Source: Meiothermus sp. (GTDB lineage: Bacteria > Deinococcota > Deinococci > Deinococcales > Thermaceae). Taken from it: a stretch of 64,000 nt of DNA. The translations under genes and the position numbers were made by a program. The stretch spans positions 1,280,041 to 1,344,040 of the forward strand of contig NZ_BPIK01000001.1 in NCBI RefSeq assembly GCF_026004075.1, read 5' to 3'. Positions 17,267 to 27,861 of this stretch are shown here, piece by piece (positions within the stretch are counted from its first letter, which is position 1; every line of letters starts with the position of its first letter). The notes below the pieces were generated by a model. The model searched no databases. It was not told where the DNA came from and saw nothing but the letters and a program-made list of their open reading frames with translations.

Positions 17267-17950
17267 TCAGTTTTGGTCTCGCAAGCGCTCGAGCCCGTCC
17301 AGCACGATCTCGAGGCCGATATCGAATTCCTTGCTATAGTCGTAACCCGCTTTTAAAACATGCTCGGAGGCCATCTCGACGAGGTAGGGATAGTTTCCTT
17401 CGGCGACCTCCGCCATGATGCTGTCGGCAGCAGGGCTTGACTCCTCAAAGCGGTTGAAAGGTAGATTGAGTTCCTGCAAAACGAAGCCGTAGATGTAGCT
17501 ATCCAGCAGCGAATAGGCATGGGCGGCTGCCGCAACCGTAAAACCATTTGTGCGGAGGCATTCGAGTACGGCATTGTGGTGGTGCAGGGTGGCCGGGCCG
17601 GGCGAGGTACGCGACTCCATTAGCCCCAATGCCCAGCGGTGGCGCACAAGGACCGCTCGAGCAGAGGCGGCTCGAGCCCGAAGCCGACTTTTCCAGGTAC
17701 CCCTGGAGGGCAGTTCGATCTCGGCGAATACCAGGTCAATCATCGCGTCCAAGAGCTGATCCTTGTTGGCGAAGTGGTAATAAAGCGACATAGCCTCCAC
17801 GCCCAGCTCCTGAGCCAGGCGGCGCATGGTAAGGGCGTGGAAGCCCTTTTGGTCGGCGATCTCGAGGGCTTTCTGCAGCACCCTTTCACGGCTCAGCCTG
17901 GCCCTGGGCTGGGGTTTTGCGCTAGATCTTTTAGGGTTGTTTTGGGGCAT
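17267..17950 (-). CDS. TetR family repressor
   Basis: A 227-residue TetR-type regulator. The N-terminal helix-turn-helix is ALTMRRLAQELGVEAMSLYYHFANKDQLLDAMI, followed by an all-helical ligand-binding domain resembling the TetR_C class (SYIYGFVLQELNLPF). AGAGGA lies 8 nt before the ATG. It is transcribed divergently from the quinone-oxidoreductase gene. The 85-bp gap carries two matching palindromes (17974-17986 and 18006-18018), so it probably represses that gene and itself. The inducer is unknown. Confidence 0.9.
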   Translation of the reverse strand: MPQNNPKRSSAKPQPRARLSRERVLQKALEIADQKGFHALTMRRLAQELGVEAMSLYYHFANKDQLLDAMIDLVFAEIELPSRGTWKSRLRARAASARAVLVRHRWALGLMESRTSPGPATLHHHNAVLECLRTNGFTVAAAAHAYSLLDSYIYGFVLQELNLPFNRFEESSPAADSIMAEVAEGNYPYLVEMASEHVLKAGYDYSKEFDIGLEIVLDGLERLRDQN

Positions 17951-17965
17951 TGGACAGTTCCTCTA

Positions 17966-18018
17966 TTGACAATCTTACGACGTAAGGCTACAGTTGTTCC
18001 ATTATCTTACAGCGTAAG
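17966..18018 (+). promoter_or_regulatory. Promoter with twin TetR operators
   Basis: Promoter for the oxidoreductase gene: TTGACA (17966-17971), a 17-nt spacer and TACAGT (17989-17994). Palindrome 1, CTTACGACGTAAG (17974-17986), fills the spacer. Palindrome 2, CTTACAGCGTAAG (18006-18018), lies just after the expected transcription start. Both share CTTAC/GTAAG arms and their centres are 32 bp apart, about three helical turns. A repressor bound here would block RNA polymerase, and the divergent TetR gene is the obvious candidate. Confidence 0.8.
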
Positions 18019-18035
18019 GTAAAGGAGTGCTAAAA

Positions 18036-19073
18036 ATGAAAGCAACCGCCCAGCCGACCCCTATCAGAGCAGATCGCTCGGTTCAGTCAAACACCATGAA
18101 GGCTGTCCTGCGCGAAATATACGGCCCGCCCGAGATTCTAAAACTTGCCGAACTGCCCAAGCCGACCCCGAGGGATCATGAGGTACGGGTCAAGATCTAT
18201 GCCACCACCGTCACTTCTGGAGACTGCAGGGTGCGCGGCCTCAATGTGCCTGCGGGCTTTGGGCTGATAATCCGTCTGGCTATGGGGGTGGTGCGCCCGA
18301 GGCAGACCGTGCTAGGCAGCGAGTTTGCAGGCGAGGTCGAGGCAGTGGGCAAAAACGTCACCCGCTTCAAGGTAGGCGACCGGGTCTTCGGCATGGATGG
18401 TCTCCGGATGGGTGCTCATGCCCAGTACAAGTGTCTGCCAGAGAGCGGGGCGCTGGCTCCAATTCCATCCGGCCTGAGCTACGCGGATGCCGCCGCTCTC
18501 CCTTTCGGTGGCAGCACCATGCTGGACTTCTACCAGCGAGCCAGGCTAAAGGCCGGGGACAAGGTACTGGTCAACGGGGCCTCGGGGGCGGTGGGGGTGG
18601 CTGCCGTGCAGCTTGCCCGACACTTCGGGGCCGAGGTGACCGCTGTGTGCAGCGGCGCAAACGCCGAGCTGGTGCGCTCGTTGGGCGCTCAGCAGGTAAT
18701 TGACTACACCAAAGAGGACTTCAGCGCCAGCGGCCAAACCTACGACGTGATCGTAGACACCGTGGGCACAGCCCCCTTCGCCCGCAGCAAGAACTCGCTG
18801 CGCAAGGGTGGACGACTGCTACTGGTGCTGGCTACGTTGTGGCAGATGCTTTCGGCCCCCTGGGAGTCGGCGACGAGCAGCAAGAGTGTGATCGCCGGGC
18901 CAACCAGCGAACGAGCCGAATACGTGCAGACGTTAGCAAGGCTCGCCCAAGAAGGCAGTCTCCAGCCGGTGATAGACCGCCGCTATGCCCTGGAGCAGAT
19001 TGCCGAGGCCCACCGCTACGTGGAGACCGGGCGCAAGCGAGGGAGCGTGGTGGTCGAGGTGAGCCACAGCTAA
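18036..19073 (+). CDS. NAD(P)-dependent alcohol dehydrogenase / quinone oxidoreductase (MDR family)
   Basis: Medium-chain dehydrogenase/reductase of about 345 residues, close to zinc-less quinone or enone reductases. The GroES-like half (about 20-150) has KIYATTVTSGDCRVRG and VLGSEFAGEVEAVGKNVTRFKVGDRVFG. The Rossmann half has VLVNGASGAVGVAAVQLARHFGAEVTAVCS, the nucleotide-binding Gly motif. No structural zinc Cys cluster is seen. Start ATG 18036 is preferred because AAGGAG lies 8 nt upstream; a GTG at 18027 overlaps that ribosome site. Expression is probably controlled by the neighbouring TetR, suggesting a detoxification role for an electrophile that also induces it. Confidence 0.85.
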   Translation: MKATAQPTPIRADRSVQSNTMKAVLREIYGPPEILKLAELPKPTPRDHEVRVKIYATTVTSGDCRVRGLNVPAGFGLIIRLAMGVVRPRQTVLGSEFAGEVEAVGKNVTRFKVGDRVFGMDGLRMGAHAQYKCLPESGALAPIPSGLSYADAAALPFGGSTMLDFYQRARLKAGDKVLVNGASGAVGVAAVQLARHFGAEVTAVCSGANAELVRSLGAQQVIDYTKEDFSASGQTYDVIVDTVGTAPFARSKNSLRKGGRLLLVLATLWQMLSAPWESATSSKSVIAGPTSERAEYVQTLARLAQEGSLQPVIDRRYALEQIAEAHRYVETGRKRGSVVVEVSHS

Positions 19074-19098
19074 GGGTAGGGCCGCCTTCGCTACCCTT
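19072..19098 (+). terminator. Probable intrinsic terminator
   Basis: AAGGGTAG and CTACCCTT pair across an 11-nt loop immediately after the oxidoreductase stop codon, followed by a pyrimidine-rich tract (TCCCTTTCC) rather than a clean T-run. Confidence 0.5.
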
Positions 19099-19486
19099 TC
19101 CCTTTCCAAGTCTGGCGCCAGGCTTTTATGCGCGGTCTGGCTGGGAGATGTGGTGAGGAGGGCTCTAGCGGCGCACAAATTTGGACTGCAGACGGAATGG
19201 TGATTTTATCGCCTACCGCAGACGCCCGCTACGCTCGAGGTAACTGCCGAGCTAGAGACCGATTGGTGCGAGGGCAATACGAGGCCTCGAGCCTATGCTT
19301 TATCGCTCAGCTCATCTTCGAACTCGAGGCCGTGCCAATAGTCATTGCTTGCCTCCTGGAAGGCGCTTCTGCAATCTAACAGCCATTTTTGGCGGCCCTT
19401 TATACTACGCGCCCCTTGGCTATTGATGGCGATGTGCTCGAGCCAGCCCTCGAACTTTACGCAGGTCTCTTTTGTTCTCGCCCATC
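19099..19486. other. Gap with no convincing gene
   Basis: About 390 bp between the oxidoreductase and the end of ilvD. A minus-strand frame at 19293-19490 could encode 65 residues (containing KFEGWLEHIAINSQGARS), but it has no ribosome site and overlaps the end of ilvD. It might be the remnant of a longer gene. Nothing else is recognised. Confidence 0.4.
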
Positions 19487-21151
19487 TCACTCGGGCTTCA
19501 ACAAAACTGCCCCCTCCCGCGCACTGCTCACCAGCGCCGCGTAGCGCGCAAACAGCCCGCTTTTGTAGTGGGGCTTGGGGGGCTTCCAGGCTTTGGCCCG
19601 CCGGGCCAGCTCCTTTTCCGAGACCTCCAGGTTGAGCACCCCCCGGTCGCAGTCAATCGAGATGATGTCGCCCTCCTCAACCAGCGCGATGGGCCCGCCC
19701 ACCTGGGCCTCGGGGGCCACGTGCCCGATCATCAGGCCCTTGGTGCCGCCGCTGAAGCGCCCGTCAGTCACCAGGGCCACATACGGCCCCAGCCCCTCGC
19801 CCACCAGGGCCGAGGTCACCGAGAGCATCTCGGGCATCCCAGGGGCCCCCTTGGGGCCTTCATAGCGGATCACCACCACGTCGCCGGGCTTGATCTGCTT
19901 TTTCAGCACGGCCTTCATGGCGCTTTGTTCACCGTCGAAAACCCGGGCCGGCCCCCGGTGCACCTTGGTCTCGGTGCCGGCCAGTTTGAGCACCGCGCCG
20001 TCCGGGGCCAGCGAACCCTTGAGCACCCGCAGGCCCCCTTCGGGTTTGAAGGGTTTTTTGGCGCTGGCGACCACCTTCTGGCCTTTGGTTTCCTTGGCGT
20101 TTTTGACCTCCTGCCAGAGGGTTTTCCCGCTCACGGTCATCTGGTCGCCGTCAATCAGGCCGCCTTCAATCAAGCGGCGAATCACCAGCGGAATACCTCC
20201 GGCTTCCCAAAGCTCCCAGGCGGTGTACTGGCCCCAGGGGCGCATATCGGCAATCACCGGGGTTTTGCGCGAGATTTTGTCGAACTCCTCGAGCGTGAGC
20301 TTGATGCCGGCCTCTTTAGCGATAGCCAGCAGGTGCAGCACCGCGTTGGTGGAGCCGCCGGTGGCTGCTACCGCGGCAATCGCATTGGTGAAGCTCTTTT
20401 TGGTCAGGAAGCTCTTGGGGGTGCGGCCCGCCTGGATGGCCTCGGCCAGAATCTGCATGGCCCGCCGCCCGGCCTCTTTTTTCTCGGGGGCGATGGCCGG
20501 AATGGCGTTGTAGCCGATGGGCGAAAACCCCATCACCTCCAGCACCATGGCCATGGTGTTGGCGGTGTACTGCCCACCGCAAGCACCAGGGCCGGGGATG
20601 GCGGTGCGCTCGACCTCGGCCAGCTCCTCCTCGGTGATCTGGCCGGCGGCGTACTGCCCCACCGCCTCGAAGACAGAGACCACGGTCTGCTTTTTGCCGC
20701 GCAGGAGGCCGGGGGCAATGGAGCCGCCATACAGCACCAGGCTGGGCACGTTGGCCCGGATCACCCCCATCATGGCCCCGGGGTTGGTCTTGTCGCAGGC
20801 CACCAGGGCCACCATGCCGTCGTAGAGGTAGCCCTGGGCGATGAGCTCGATGCTATCGGCGATCACCTCGCGGCTCACCAGCGAGGCCCGCATACCCACC
20901 GTTCCCATGCTGATGCCGTCGGAGATGGCCGGGGCCCCAAACTCGAAGGTCTGGAAGCCGGCCTCCTTGGCCCCAATCTTCAGGTCGGCGGCCAGGTCGC
21001 GCAGGTGGAAGTTGCAGGGCATCCCCTCGGTCCAGGTGTTCACGATGCCCACCCAGGGAATCTTGAATTCTTCGTCGCCGATGCCCACCGCGCGCAGCAT
21101 GGCCCGGGCGGGGGCTTGTTGAGGGCCTTTTTTGATGATGTCCGAACGCAT
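19487..21151 (-). CDS. ilvD: Dihydroxy-acid dehydratase
   Basis: Iron-sulfur dehydratase of branched-chain amino acid synthesis, converting 2,3-dihydroxy-isovalerate and -methylvalerate to the 2-keto acids. At 554 residues it has normal length. Cluster Cys residues are seen in [26 protein letters not shown] and [16 protein letters not shown]; substrate and metal residues are in [12 protein letters not shown]-like [17 protein letters not shown] lies 6 nt before ATG 21151. It follows an SDR gene by 42 bp and lies downstream of leuCDB in the same direction, so leucine and isoleucine/valine steps are grouped here. Confidence 0.95.
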   Translation of the reverse strand: MRSDIIKKGPQQAPARAMLRAVGIGDEEFKIPWVGIVNTWTEGMPCNFHLRDLAADLKIGAKEAGFQTFEFGAPAISDGISMGTVGMRASLVSREVIADSIELIAQGYLYDGMVALVACDKTNPGAMMGVIRANVPSLVLYGGSIAPGLLRGKKQTVVSVFEAVGQYAAGQITEEELAEVERTAIPGPGACGGQYTANTMAMVLEVMGFSPIGYNAIPAIAPEKKEAGRRAMQILAEAIQAGRTPKSFLTKKSFTNAIAAVAATGGSTNAVLHLLAIAKEAGIKLTLEEFDKISRKTPVIADMRPWGQYTAWELWEAGGIPLVIRRLIEGGLIDGDQMTVSGKTLWQEVKNAKETKGQKVVASAKKPFKPEGGLRVLKGSLAPDGAVLKLAGTETKVHRGPARVFDGEQSAMKAVLKKQIKPGDVVVIRYEGPKGAPGMPEMLSVTSALVGEGLGPYVALVTDGRFSGGTKGLMIGHVAPEAQVGGPIALVEEGDIISIDCDRGVLNLEVSEKELARRAKAWKPPKPHYKSGLFARYAALVSSAREGAVLLKPE

Positions 21152-21193
21152 AGAAAAACCTCGCCAAAAGCCGAAGGTGAAAGGGTTTATTTG

Positions 21194-21943
21194 TTATGAG
21201 CCGTCTGTAACCGTTGCAATTTTACCGTGAAAGCGCCGGGGGTCGCCCTCGAGGATCCGCACCAGGGCCCTGGCCGACTGCTCGGGGGTGAGTACCCGCC
21301 CCTGGCTCTGGTAGCCCCGGAACAGGGGCCGCAGGGTCTCGCTGGCGCTCCCCTGGGCCTCCCGAAGCTGCCGCTGCATCTCGGTCTCCACGATGCCCGG
21401 TCGGAAGGTAAAGCAAGTAACTTCGGGCGCTTCCAGTGCCAGTTGCCGGGCCAGGTGTTCCTCGGCGGCCTTGGCGATGGCATAGATGCCCATGCCGGGT
21501 ATGTTGTGCTCGGCCACCCCCGAGCCCAGAAACACCGCCACGCTGCCGGGCTGGCGGATTAGATGGGGATAGGCAAAGCGGGCCAGATGGTAGCCGCCCT
21601 TGACGTTGGAGTCCATGATCTCGTCGTACTGGGCCTCGATGAGTTCGTAGGCCAGCGGGCCGGCATTGAGCACACCGGCGTTGTGGATAAACCCCACAAA
21701 GTTTCCGATCTCGAGCGCGGCCTTAACCATCGCCTCGGCCACCGCAGCGCTGGCTGCGCTTCCGGCCACCGCCTCACAGCGCACCCCCAGGCCCCGCACC
21801 TCCTCGCACGCGAACTCGAGGGCCTTCTGGTTGCGGGCCCCAATGACCAGGTGGGCCCCGGCTCGAGCCAGCTCCAGGGCCAGGGCTTCGCCGATGCCCC
21901 GGCTGGCCCCGGTGATGATGAAGGTCTGTCCTTTCAGTTTCAT
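21194..21943 (-). CDS. Short-chain dehydrogenase/reductase
   Basis: Classical SDR oxidoreductase of 249 residues. The nucleotide-binding motif is ITGASRGIGEALALELARAG near the N-terminus, followed by FIHNAGVLNAG (the NAG motif). The catalytic region is FLGSGV...IYAIAKAAEEHLARQLA, with the expected Tyr and Lys, and TFRPGIVETEMQRQ follows. The substrate cannot be assigned. On the minus strand TATACA lies 6 nt before its ATG, so it may be transcribed from its own leaderless promoter as well as from the leu promoter; ilvD follows it. Confidence 0.87.
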   Translation of the reverse strand: MKLKGQTFIITGASRGIGEALALELARAGAHLVIGARNQKALEFACEEVRGLGVRCEAVAGSAASAAVAEAMVKAALEIGNFVGFIHNAGVLNAGPLAYELIEAQYDEIMDSNVKGGYHLARFAYPHLIRQPGSVAVFLGSGVAEHNIPGMGIYAIAKAAEEHLARQLALEAPEVTCFTFRPGIVETEMQRQLREAQGSASETLRPLFRGYQSQGRVLTPEQSARALVRILEGDPRRFHGKIATVTDGS

Positions 21944-22043
21944 GCTCTTTGTATACGACCTATTGCTGCAAAAGGCCAGGGGGTATCCGGCTGGCTATAC
22001 CCGCCATCTCGAGGTTGCGTAGAGGGGTTGCTTAAGATTGCGG

Positions 22044-23715
<1,672 letters not shown>

Positions 23716-23928
23716 TTACTTACCCTCCTTGTCTCTGAAAAACCCCATAATGCTCCAGACCCCCACAATGGCCGCCGCGGAACAAAGGGCAAAGCCCACC
23801 CCGAACACCACCCAACTTAAGAGCGGGTTGGTCTCCAGGTTGCCCAGCCATAGTCCCAGGGTCGCCAGCGAAAGCAGCACCGAGGCCGCCACCAGCGTCA
23901 CCCCGCGAATCAGATTCTTCGTGGACAA
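23716..23928 (-). CDS. Small two-helix membrane protein inside the leu operon
   Basis: Function unknown. A 70-residue protein with two hydrophobic segments (TLVAASVLLSLATLGLWLG and SWVVFGVGFALCSAAAIVGV) and short charged ends. I choose TTG 23928 because GTGAGG lies about 5 nt upstream; a longer reading would overlap the end of leuC. It sits tightly between leuC and leuD (37-bp gap before, TAAATG junction after), so it is expressed with the leucine enzymes. A link to transport or membrane association is only a guess. Confidence 0.65.
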   Translation of the reverse strand: MSTKNLIRGVTLVAASVLLSLATLGLWLGNLETNPLLSWVVFGVGFALCSAAAIVGVWSIMGFFRDKEGK

Positions 23929-23965
23929 ACGAACCTCACCATCAAGCGTATCTGGGTTTACCGAC

Positions 23966-25390
23966 TTATGCCCCCACCAGCGCCTCGACCCCAAACACCT
24001 CCCGCGCATCGCTTATCTGGCCGGTTACCGCCGCTGCTATCACCATCACCGGCGACATCAGCACGGTGCGGCCCGTGGCGCTGCCCTGGCGGCCCTTGAA
24101 GTTGCGGTTGGAGCTGCTGGCGCACAGCTCATCCCCCACCAGCTTGTCGGGGTTCATAGCCAGGCACATCGAGCAGCCCGCCCCGCGCCACTCGAACCCG
24201 GCCTGGCGGAAGATCTCGGCGATGCCCTCCTCCTCGCACTGCTTAGCCACCTGCTGCGAGCCCGGTACTGCAATGGCCCGCACCCCCGGGGCCACCTTGC
24301 GGCCCTTGAGGTACTTGGCGGCCTCGCGGAAGTCGGAGATGCGCCCGTTGGTGCAGCTTCCCAAAAAGGCCACATCCACCTTAACGCCTTTGATGGGCTG
24401 GCCGGGCTTCAGTTTCATGTGCTTGAGGGCCTCTTCCAGCCCGGGTCGCTCGGCCTCGGGGTAGAGGGCCGGGTCGGGCACCCGGTCGGTGATGGCACAA
24501 CCCTGGCCGGGGTTGATGCCCCAGGTCACCGTCGGGGCGATGTCCTCGGCTCGGATGTTCACCACGTCGTCGTAGTGGGCGTCGGGGTCGGAGGCTAGGG
24601 CCTTCCAGCGGGCCACGGCTTTTTCCCACTCCTCGCCCTTGGGGGCGTAGGGGCGGCCCTTCAGGTAGTCGAAGGTGGTCTGGTCGGGGTTGACGTAGCC
24701 GATGCGAGCCCCGCCCTCGATGCTCATGTTGCAGACGGTCATGCGCTCTTCCATGCTGAAGTTATCGAAGACGCTGCCGCCGTACTCGTAGGCGTAGCCG
24801 ATGCCGCCATTGACCCCCAGCACCTTGATGATGTGCAGGATCACGTCCTTGGCGTAGACCCCTGGACGAAGCTGGCCCTCAACGTTGATGCGCCGCACCT
24901 TGAGCTTGCTGACGGCCATGGTCTGGGTGGCCAGCACATCGCGCACCTGGGTGGTGCCAATCCCGAAGGCGATGGCCCCAAACGCCCCGTGGGTCGAGGT
25001 GTGGGAGTCGCCGCAGGCGATGGTCATGCCGGGCTGGGTGATGCCGTTCTCGGGGCCAATCACGTGCACGATACCCTGAAGCCCCGAGGTCACGTCGAAA
25101 AAGGTAATCCCGAAGTCCTGCACGTTCTTGCGCAGTTGCCGAATCATCTCGTCGGCCTGGGGGTCTTCGAAGGGCTCGAGCAGGGAGTGGGTGGGCACGA
25201 TGTGGTCTACCGTGGCAAAGGTGCGTTCAGGAAAGCGCACCTTGAGGCCCAGGTCGCGCAACATACCAAAGGCCTGGGGGCTGGTGACCTCGTGGATCAG
25301 GTGGGTATCGATGAACAGCTGGGTCTGCCCGTTGGGCAGGGTTCGGATGGCGTGGCTCTCCCAGACTTTCTCGTACAAACTTTTGCCCAT
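23966..25390 (-). CDS. leuC: 3-isopropylmalate dehydratase large subunit
   Basis: Aconitase-family large subunit carrying the [4Fe-4S] cluster, about 474 residues. Motifs: [40 protein letters not shown] (first cluster Cys) and [12 protein letters not shown] (the other two Cys). AAAGGAGAGG lies about 9 nt before ATG 25390, just downstream of an attenuator terminator. It is the first structural gene of the leucine operon. Confidence 0.96.
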   Translation of the reverse strand: MGKSLYEKVWESHAIRTLPNGQTQLFIDTHLIHEVTSPQAFGMLRDLGLKVRFPERTFATVDHIVPTHSLLEPFEDPQADEMIRQLRKNVQDFGITFFDVTSGLQGIVHVIGPENGITQPGMTIACGDSHTSTHGAFGAIAFGIGTTQVRDVLATQTMAVSKLKVRRINVEGQLRPGVYAKDVILHIIKVLGVNGGIGYAYEYGGSVFDNFSMEERMTVCNMSIEGGARIGYVNPDQTTFDYLKGRPYAPKGEEWEKAVARWKALASDPDAHYDDVVNIRAEDIAPTVTWGINPGQGCAITDRVPDPALYPEAERPGLEEALKHMKLKPGQPIKGVKVDVAFLGSCTNGRISDFREAAKYLKGRKVAPGVRAIAVPGSQQVAKQCEEEGIAEIFRQAGFEWRGAGCSMCLAMNPDKLVGDELCASSSNRNFKGRQGSATGRTVLMSPVMVIAAAVTGQISDAREVFGVEALVGA

Positions 25391-25415
25391 AGATGTCCTC
25401 TCCTTTGAGCGCCTC

Positions 25416-25444
25416 AAAAACCCCAGCGGCGTAGGGCCCTGGGG
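25416..25444 (-). terminator. Leucine operon attenuator
   Basis: On the minus strand, CCCCAG-GGC...GCC-CTGGGG forms a 9-10 bp stem followed by TTTTT, ending 25 nt before leuC. The 5' arm overlaps a GACCCC segment (25441-25446) that can instead pair with GGGGTC (25464-25469) at the end of the leader peptide gene, giving a competing antiterminator. Confidence 0.8.
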
Positions 25445-25460
25445 TCGTGCAGTACAGCAG

Positions 25461-25511
25461 CTAGACCCCTCGAGCGGGGCTTAGTAGGAGCTGCTTTACT
25501 CGAGCCGGCAT
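25461..25511 (-). CDS. leuL: Leucine operon leader peptide
   Basis: A 16-residue peptide, [16 protein letters not shown], with three consecutive Leu codons (CTC CTA CTA at 25490-25482). Its ATG lies 7 nt after the -10 box, so it is at or next to the transcript 5' end. Stalling at the Leu codons would leave GGGGTC (25464-25469) free to form the antiterminator; reading on to the stop at 25461 would cover it and allow the terminator. This is the classic logic of Leu-controlled attenuation. Confidence 0.8.
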   Translation of the reverse strand: MPARVKQLLLSPARGV

Positions 25512-25518
25512 CGCCAAA

Positions 25519-25548
25519 AGTATAGGCTTTGGTATACCAAAACGTCAA
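25519..25548 (-). promoter_or_regulatory. Leucine operon promoter with palindrome
   Basis: Minus strand: TTGACG (25543-25548), an 18-nt spacer and TATACT (25519-25524). The spacer contains the perfect 14-bp palindrome TTTGGTATACCAAA (25528-25541). The same 12-mer occurs in the asd and aroF promoter regions, so it is probably an operator. Confidence 0.8.
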
Positions 25549-25629
25549 GGCCCGGTTTGAAGCAGCAAGAAACGCGTATGTGGCCGATTCGCAGGAGCCA
25601 TGACCGCAAAGTGGGTATGCTGTGGATGT

Positions 25630-26433
25630 ATGTCGCTCGTACGGCTGGGACAGGGGCGCGAGGCCGAGGTGTTTGCCTGGGCCGACGGTTACGTGCTCAA
25701 GCTGTTCTGGCCGGAGTTTTCCCAGGCCGATGCCCAGCTCGAGGCTCAGCTCACCCAGCAGGTCTGGCTGCTGGGGGTGCCCTCGCCCAGGGTGGAGGAT
25801 GTGCTGGAGTTCGAGGGGCGCTGGGGGCTGGTGCTCGAGTGGATTCGGGGTGTGCCGCTTACCGACTACATCCAGTCCAACCCCGACCGCTTGCGCTTTG
25901 CCGCGCAGATGCTGGGGGCTTTGCACCGCCAGCTGCACAGTAAAACCGCAGGACACCTACCTTCGCAGCGGCACTACCTCATCCAGCGCATCCAGGCCTG
26001 CCGGCTTTCAGAGGCCGAGCGAGCGGCGTTGTTGCAACACCTCGAGCGCCTAACCGATGGAACCGCCCTTTGCCACGGCGATTTTCATCCCGAGAATGTG
26101 CTGGTAGGCAAGGAGGGCGTGTTCGTGGTGGACTGGCCCAGCGCCATGCGGGGTAACCCCCTGGCCGATATCGCCCGAACCACCTTGCTCATCCTGCACA
26201 GCGAGCTTCCCCCCGACCTGCCCGCCCGTGAGGAAATTTTGCGTCAGCGTGAGGTTTTTTACCAAACCTACCTCGAGGACTATCAAAGCTTTTCCGGCCT
26301 CAATCTGACCGAGTTACAGGCCTGGATGCCCATCGTAGCTGCAGCCCGCCTGCGGGAGAATATCCCCGGCGAGGAACCCAGGTTGATGCAACTCATCCAG
26401 GAAGGTTTGCGGGAATACGGTGCCTTGGTCTGA
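25630..26433 (+). CDS. Aminoglycoside phosphotransferase-family kinase
   Basis: APH/choline-kinase-fold protein of about 267 residues. Visible are LGQGREAEVFAW (degenerate Gly loop), VLEWIRGVPLTDYI (hinge), ALCHGDFHPENVLV (the catalytic loop with HxDxxxxN) and VFVVDWPSAMRGNPLADIAR (the metal-binding Asp; the usual Gly/Glu after D-W is Pro-Ser here). The substrate could be a sugar, amino alcohol or antibiotic and cannot be assigned. Start ATG 25630 has TATGCT (25616-25621) 8 nt before it. Confidence 0.8.
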   Translation: MSLVRLGQGREAEVFAWADGYVLKLFWPEFSQADAQLEAQLTQQVWLLGVPSPRVEDVLEFEGRWGLVLEWIRGVPLTDYIQSNPDRLRFAAQMLGALHRQLHSKTAGHLPSQRHYLIQRIQACRLSEAERAALLQHLERLTDGTALCHGDFHPENVLVGKEGVFVVDWPSAMRGNPLADIARTTLLILHSELPPDLPAREEILRQREVFYQTYLEDYQSFSGLNLTELQAWMPIVAAARLRENIPGEEPRLMQLIQEGLREYGALV

Positions 26434-26538
26434 ACACGACCACAACTGCCAACCGGATATCTCGTAGACAGCCCCCCATTTTGCTACACTTAGAATCCGC
26501 GCGGCCCCGGAATCCCTCCGGTAGGCCCAGAGGTTTAC

Positions 26539-27861
26539 ATGAAAACAAACATCATCACCTATGGCTGCCAGATGAACGAGTACGACACCCACCTCGTGCG
26601 AAGCGAGCTGGTGTCGTTTGGCGCGGAGTTTGTAGACACCTGGCGGGAAGCCGACTTCGTGCTGGTCAACACCTGCGCGGTGCGGGGCAAGCCTGTGGAG
26701 AAGGTGCGCTCGCTTTTGGGTGAGCTGCGCAAGGAAAAAGAGAAGCGCCCCCTATTGGTGGGCATGATGGGCTGCCTGGCCCAGCTCGAGGAGGGCCAGC
26801 AGATGGCCCGCAAGTTCGAGGTGGATGTGCTCCTGGGGCCGGGAGCGCTTACCGAGATTGGCAAGGCCCTCGAGGCCAAAAGCCGCTTCTGGGACTTGAG
26901 CTTCCGCGAAGAGCTCACCCACCACCTGCCCCCTGCGCCCCAGGGGGCCCTATCGGCCTTTGTGAGCATCATCCGGGGCTGCAACCACCACTGCACCTAC
27001 TGCATCGTGCCCACCACCCGTGGCCCCGAGGTAAGCCGCCACCCCGACCTGATTCTGCGCGAGGTGGAGCAGCTCAAGGCCGCGGGGGTGCTCGAGGTCA
27101 CCCTGTTAGGCCAGAACGTCAACTCCTACGGCAAAGACCAGCCGGGCTTCCCCAGCTTCGCCGAGCTGTTGCGCCTGGTTGCCCAGGTGGGGATTCCCCG
27201 CATCAAATTCACCACCAGCCACCCGGTCAACTTCACCGACGACGTAATTGCCGCCATGGCCGAGACCCCCCAGGTCTGCCGCTACATCCACCTGCCGGTA
27301 CAGTCCGGCTCCAACCGGGTGCTGCGCCGCATGGGGCGGGAGTACCGGCGGGAATGGTACCTGGATCGTATCCGGGCCATCCGCGAGGCCATGCCGGACG
27401 TGGTGCTCTCCACCGACATCATCGTGGGCTTCCCCGGCGAGACCGAGGAAGACTTCCAGGCCACCCTCTCGCTCTACGACGAGGTACGCTACGACAGCGC
27501 CTACATGTTCATCTACTCCCCGCGCCCCGGCACCCCCAGCTACAAGCACTTCCAGGATTTGCCGCGCGAGGTCAAGGTCGAGCGGCTCCAGCGCCTGATT
27601 GAGAAGCAAAAAGAGTGGAGCTACCGGCAGAACCAGCGCTGGGTGGGCCAGACCGTAGAGGTCTTGGTGCGCGGCGCCGCCAAAGACGACAGCTTCGTGG
27701 AGGGCCACACCCGCGGCAACCACCCCACCCTGCTGCCCGCGGCCCAGGCCCCCCGCCCCGGCCTGTACCAGGCGGTCATCCAGCAGGCCACCCCCCACAT
27801 GCTTCTGGGTGAGGTGGTGGGGGCGCAGGAGCCGGCCACGATTCCGCTGATGATGGCGTGA
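26539..27861 (+). CDS. miaB: tRNA-2-methylthio-N6-dimethylallyladenosine synthase MiaB
   Basis: Radical-SAM methylthiotransferase that adds the 2-methylthio group to i6A37 of tRNA, 440 residues. The N-terminal UPF0004 domain holds the auxiliary-cluster Cys residues in [22 protein letters not shown] and MGCLAQ. The radical-SAM motif is [17 protein letters not shown] (CxxxCxxC). A C-terminal TRAM domain spans about residues 370-435. AGAGGT lies 5 nt before the ATG. The next gene overlaps its stop by 4 nt (GTGA). Confidence 0.95.
   Translation: MKTNIITYGCQMNEYDTHLVRSELVSFGAEFVDTWREADFVLVNTCAVRGKPVEKVRSLLGELRKEKEKRPLLVGMMGCLAQLEEGQQMARKFEVDVLLGPGALTEIGKALEAKSRFWDLSFREELTHHLPPAPQGALSAFVSIIRGCNHHCTYCIVPTTRGPEVSRHPDLILREVEQLKAAGVLEVTLLGQNVNSYGKDQPGFPSFAELLRLVAQVGIPRIKFTTSHPVNFTDDVIAAMAETPQVCRYIHLPVQSGSNRVLRRMGREYRREWYLDRIRAIREAMPDVVLSTDIIVGFPGETEEDFQATLSLYDEVRYDSAYMFIYSPRPGTPSYKHFQDLPREVKVERLQRLIEKQKEWSYRQNQRWVGQTVEVLVRGAAKDDSFVEGHTRGNHPTLLPAAQAPRPGLYQAVIQQATPHMLLGEVVGAQEPATIPLMMA

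Noticed and set aside
19472-21199. A 575-residue open frame antisense to ilvD
   Set aside because: Same shadow composition (His, Gly, Leu) opposite a clear ilvD gene. No ribosome site or family match is visible.
25414-25956. A 180-residue minus-strand frame across the leu promoter
   Set aside because: It overlaps the phosphotransferase gene on the other strand, the promoter and the leader peptide, and resembles no family.
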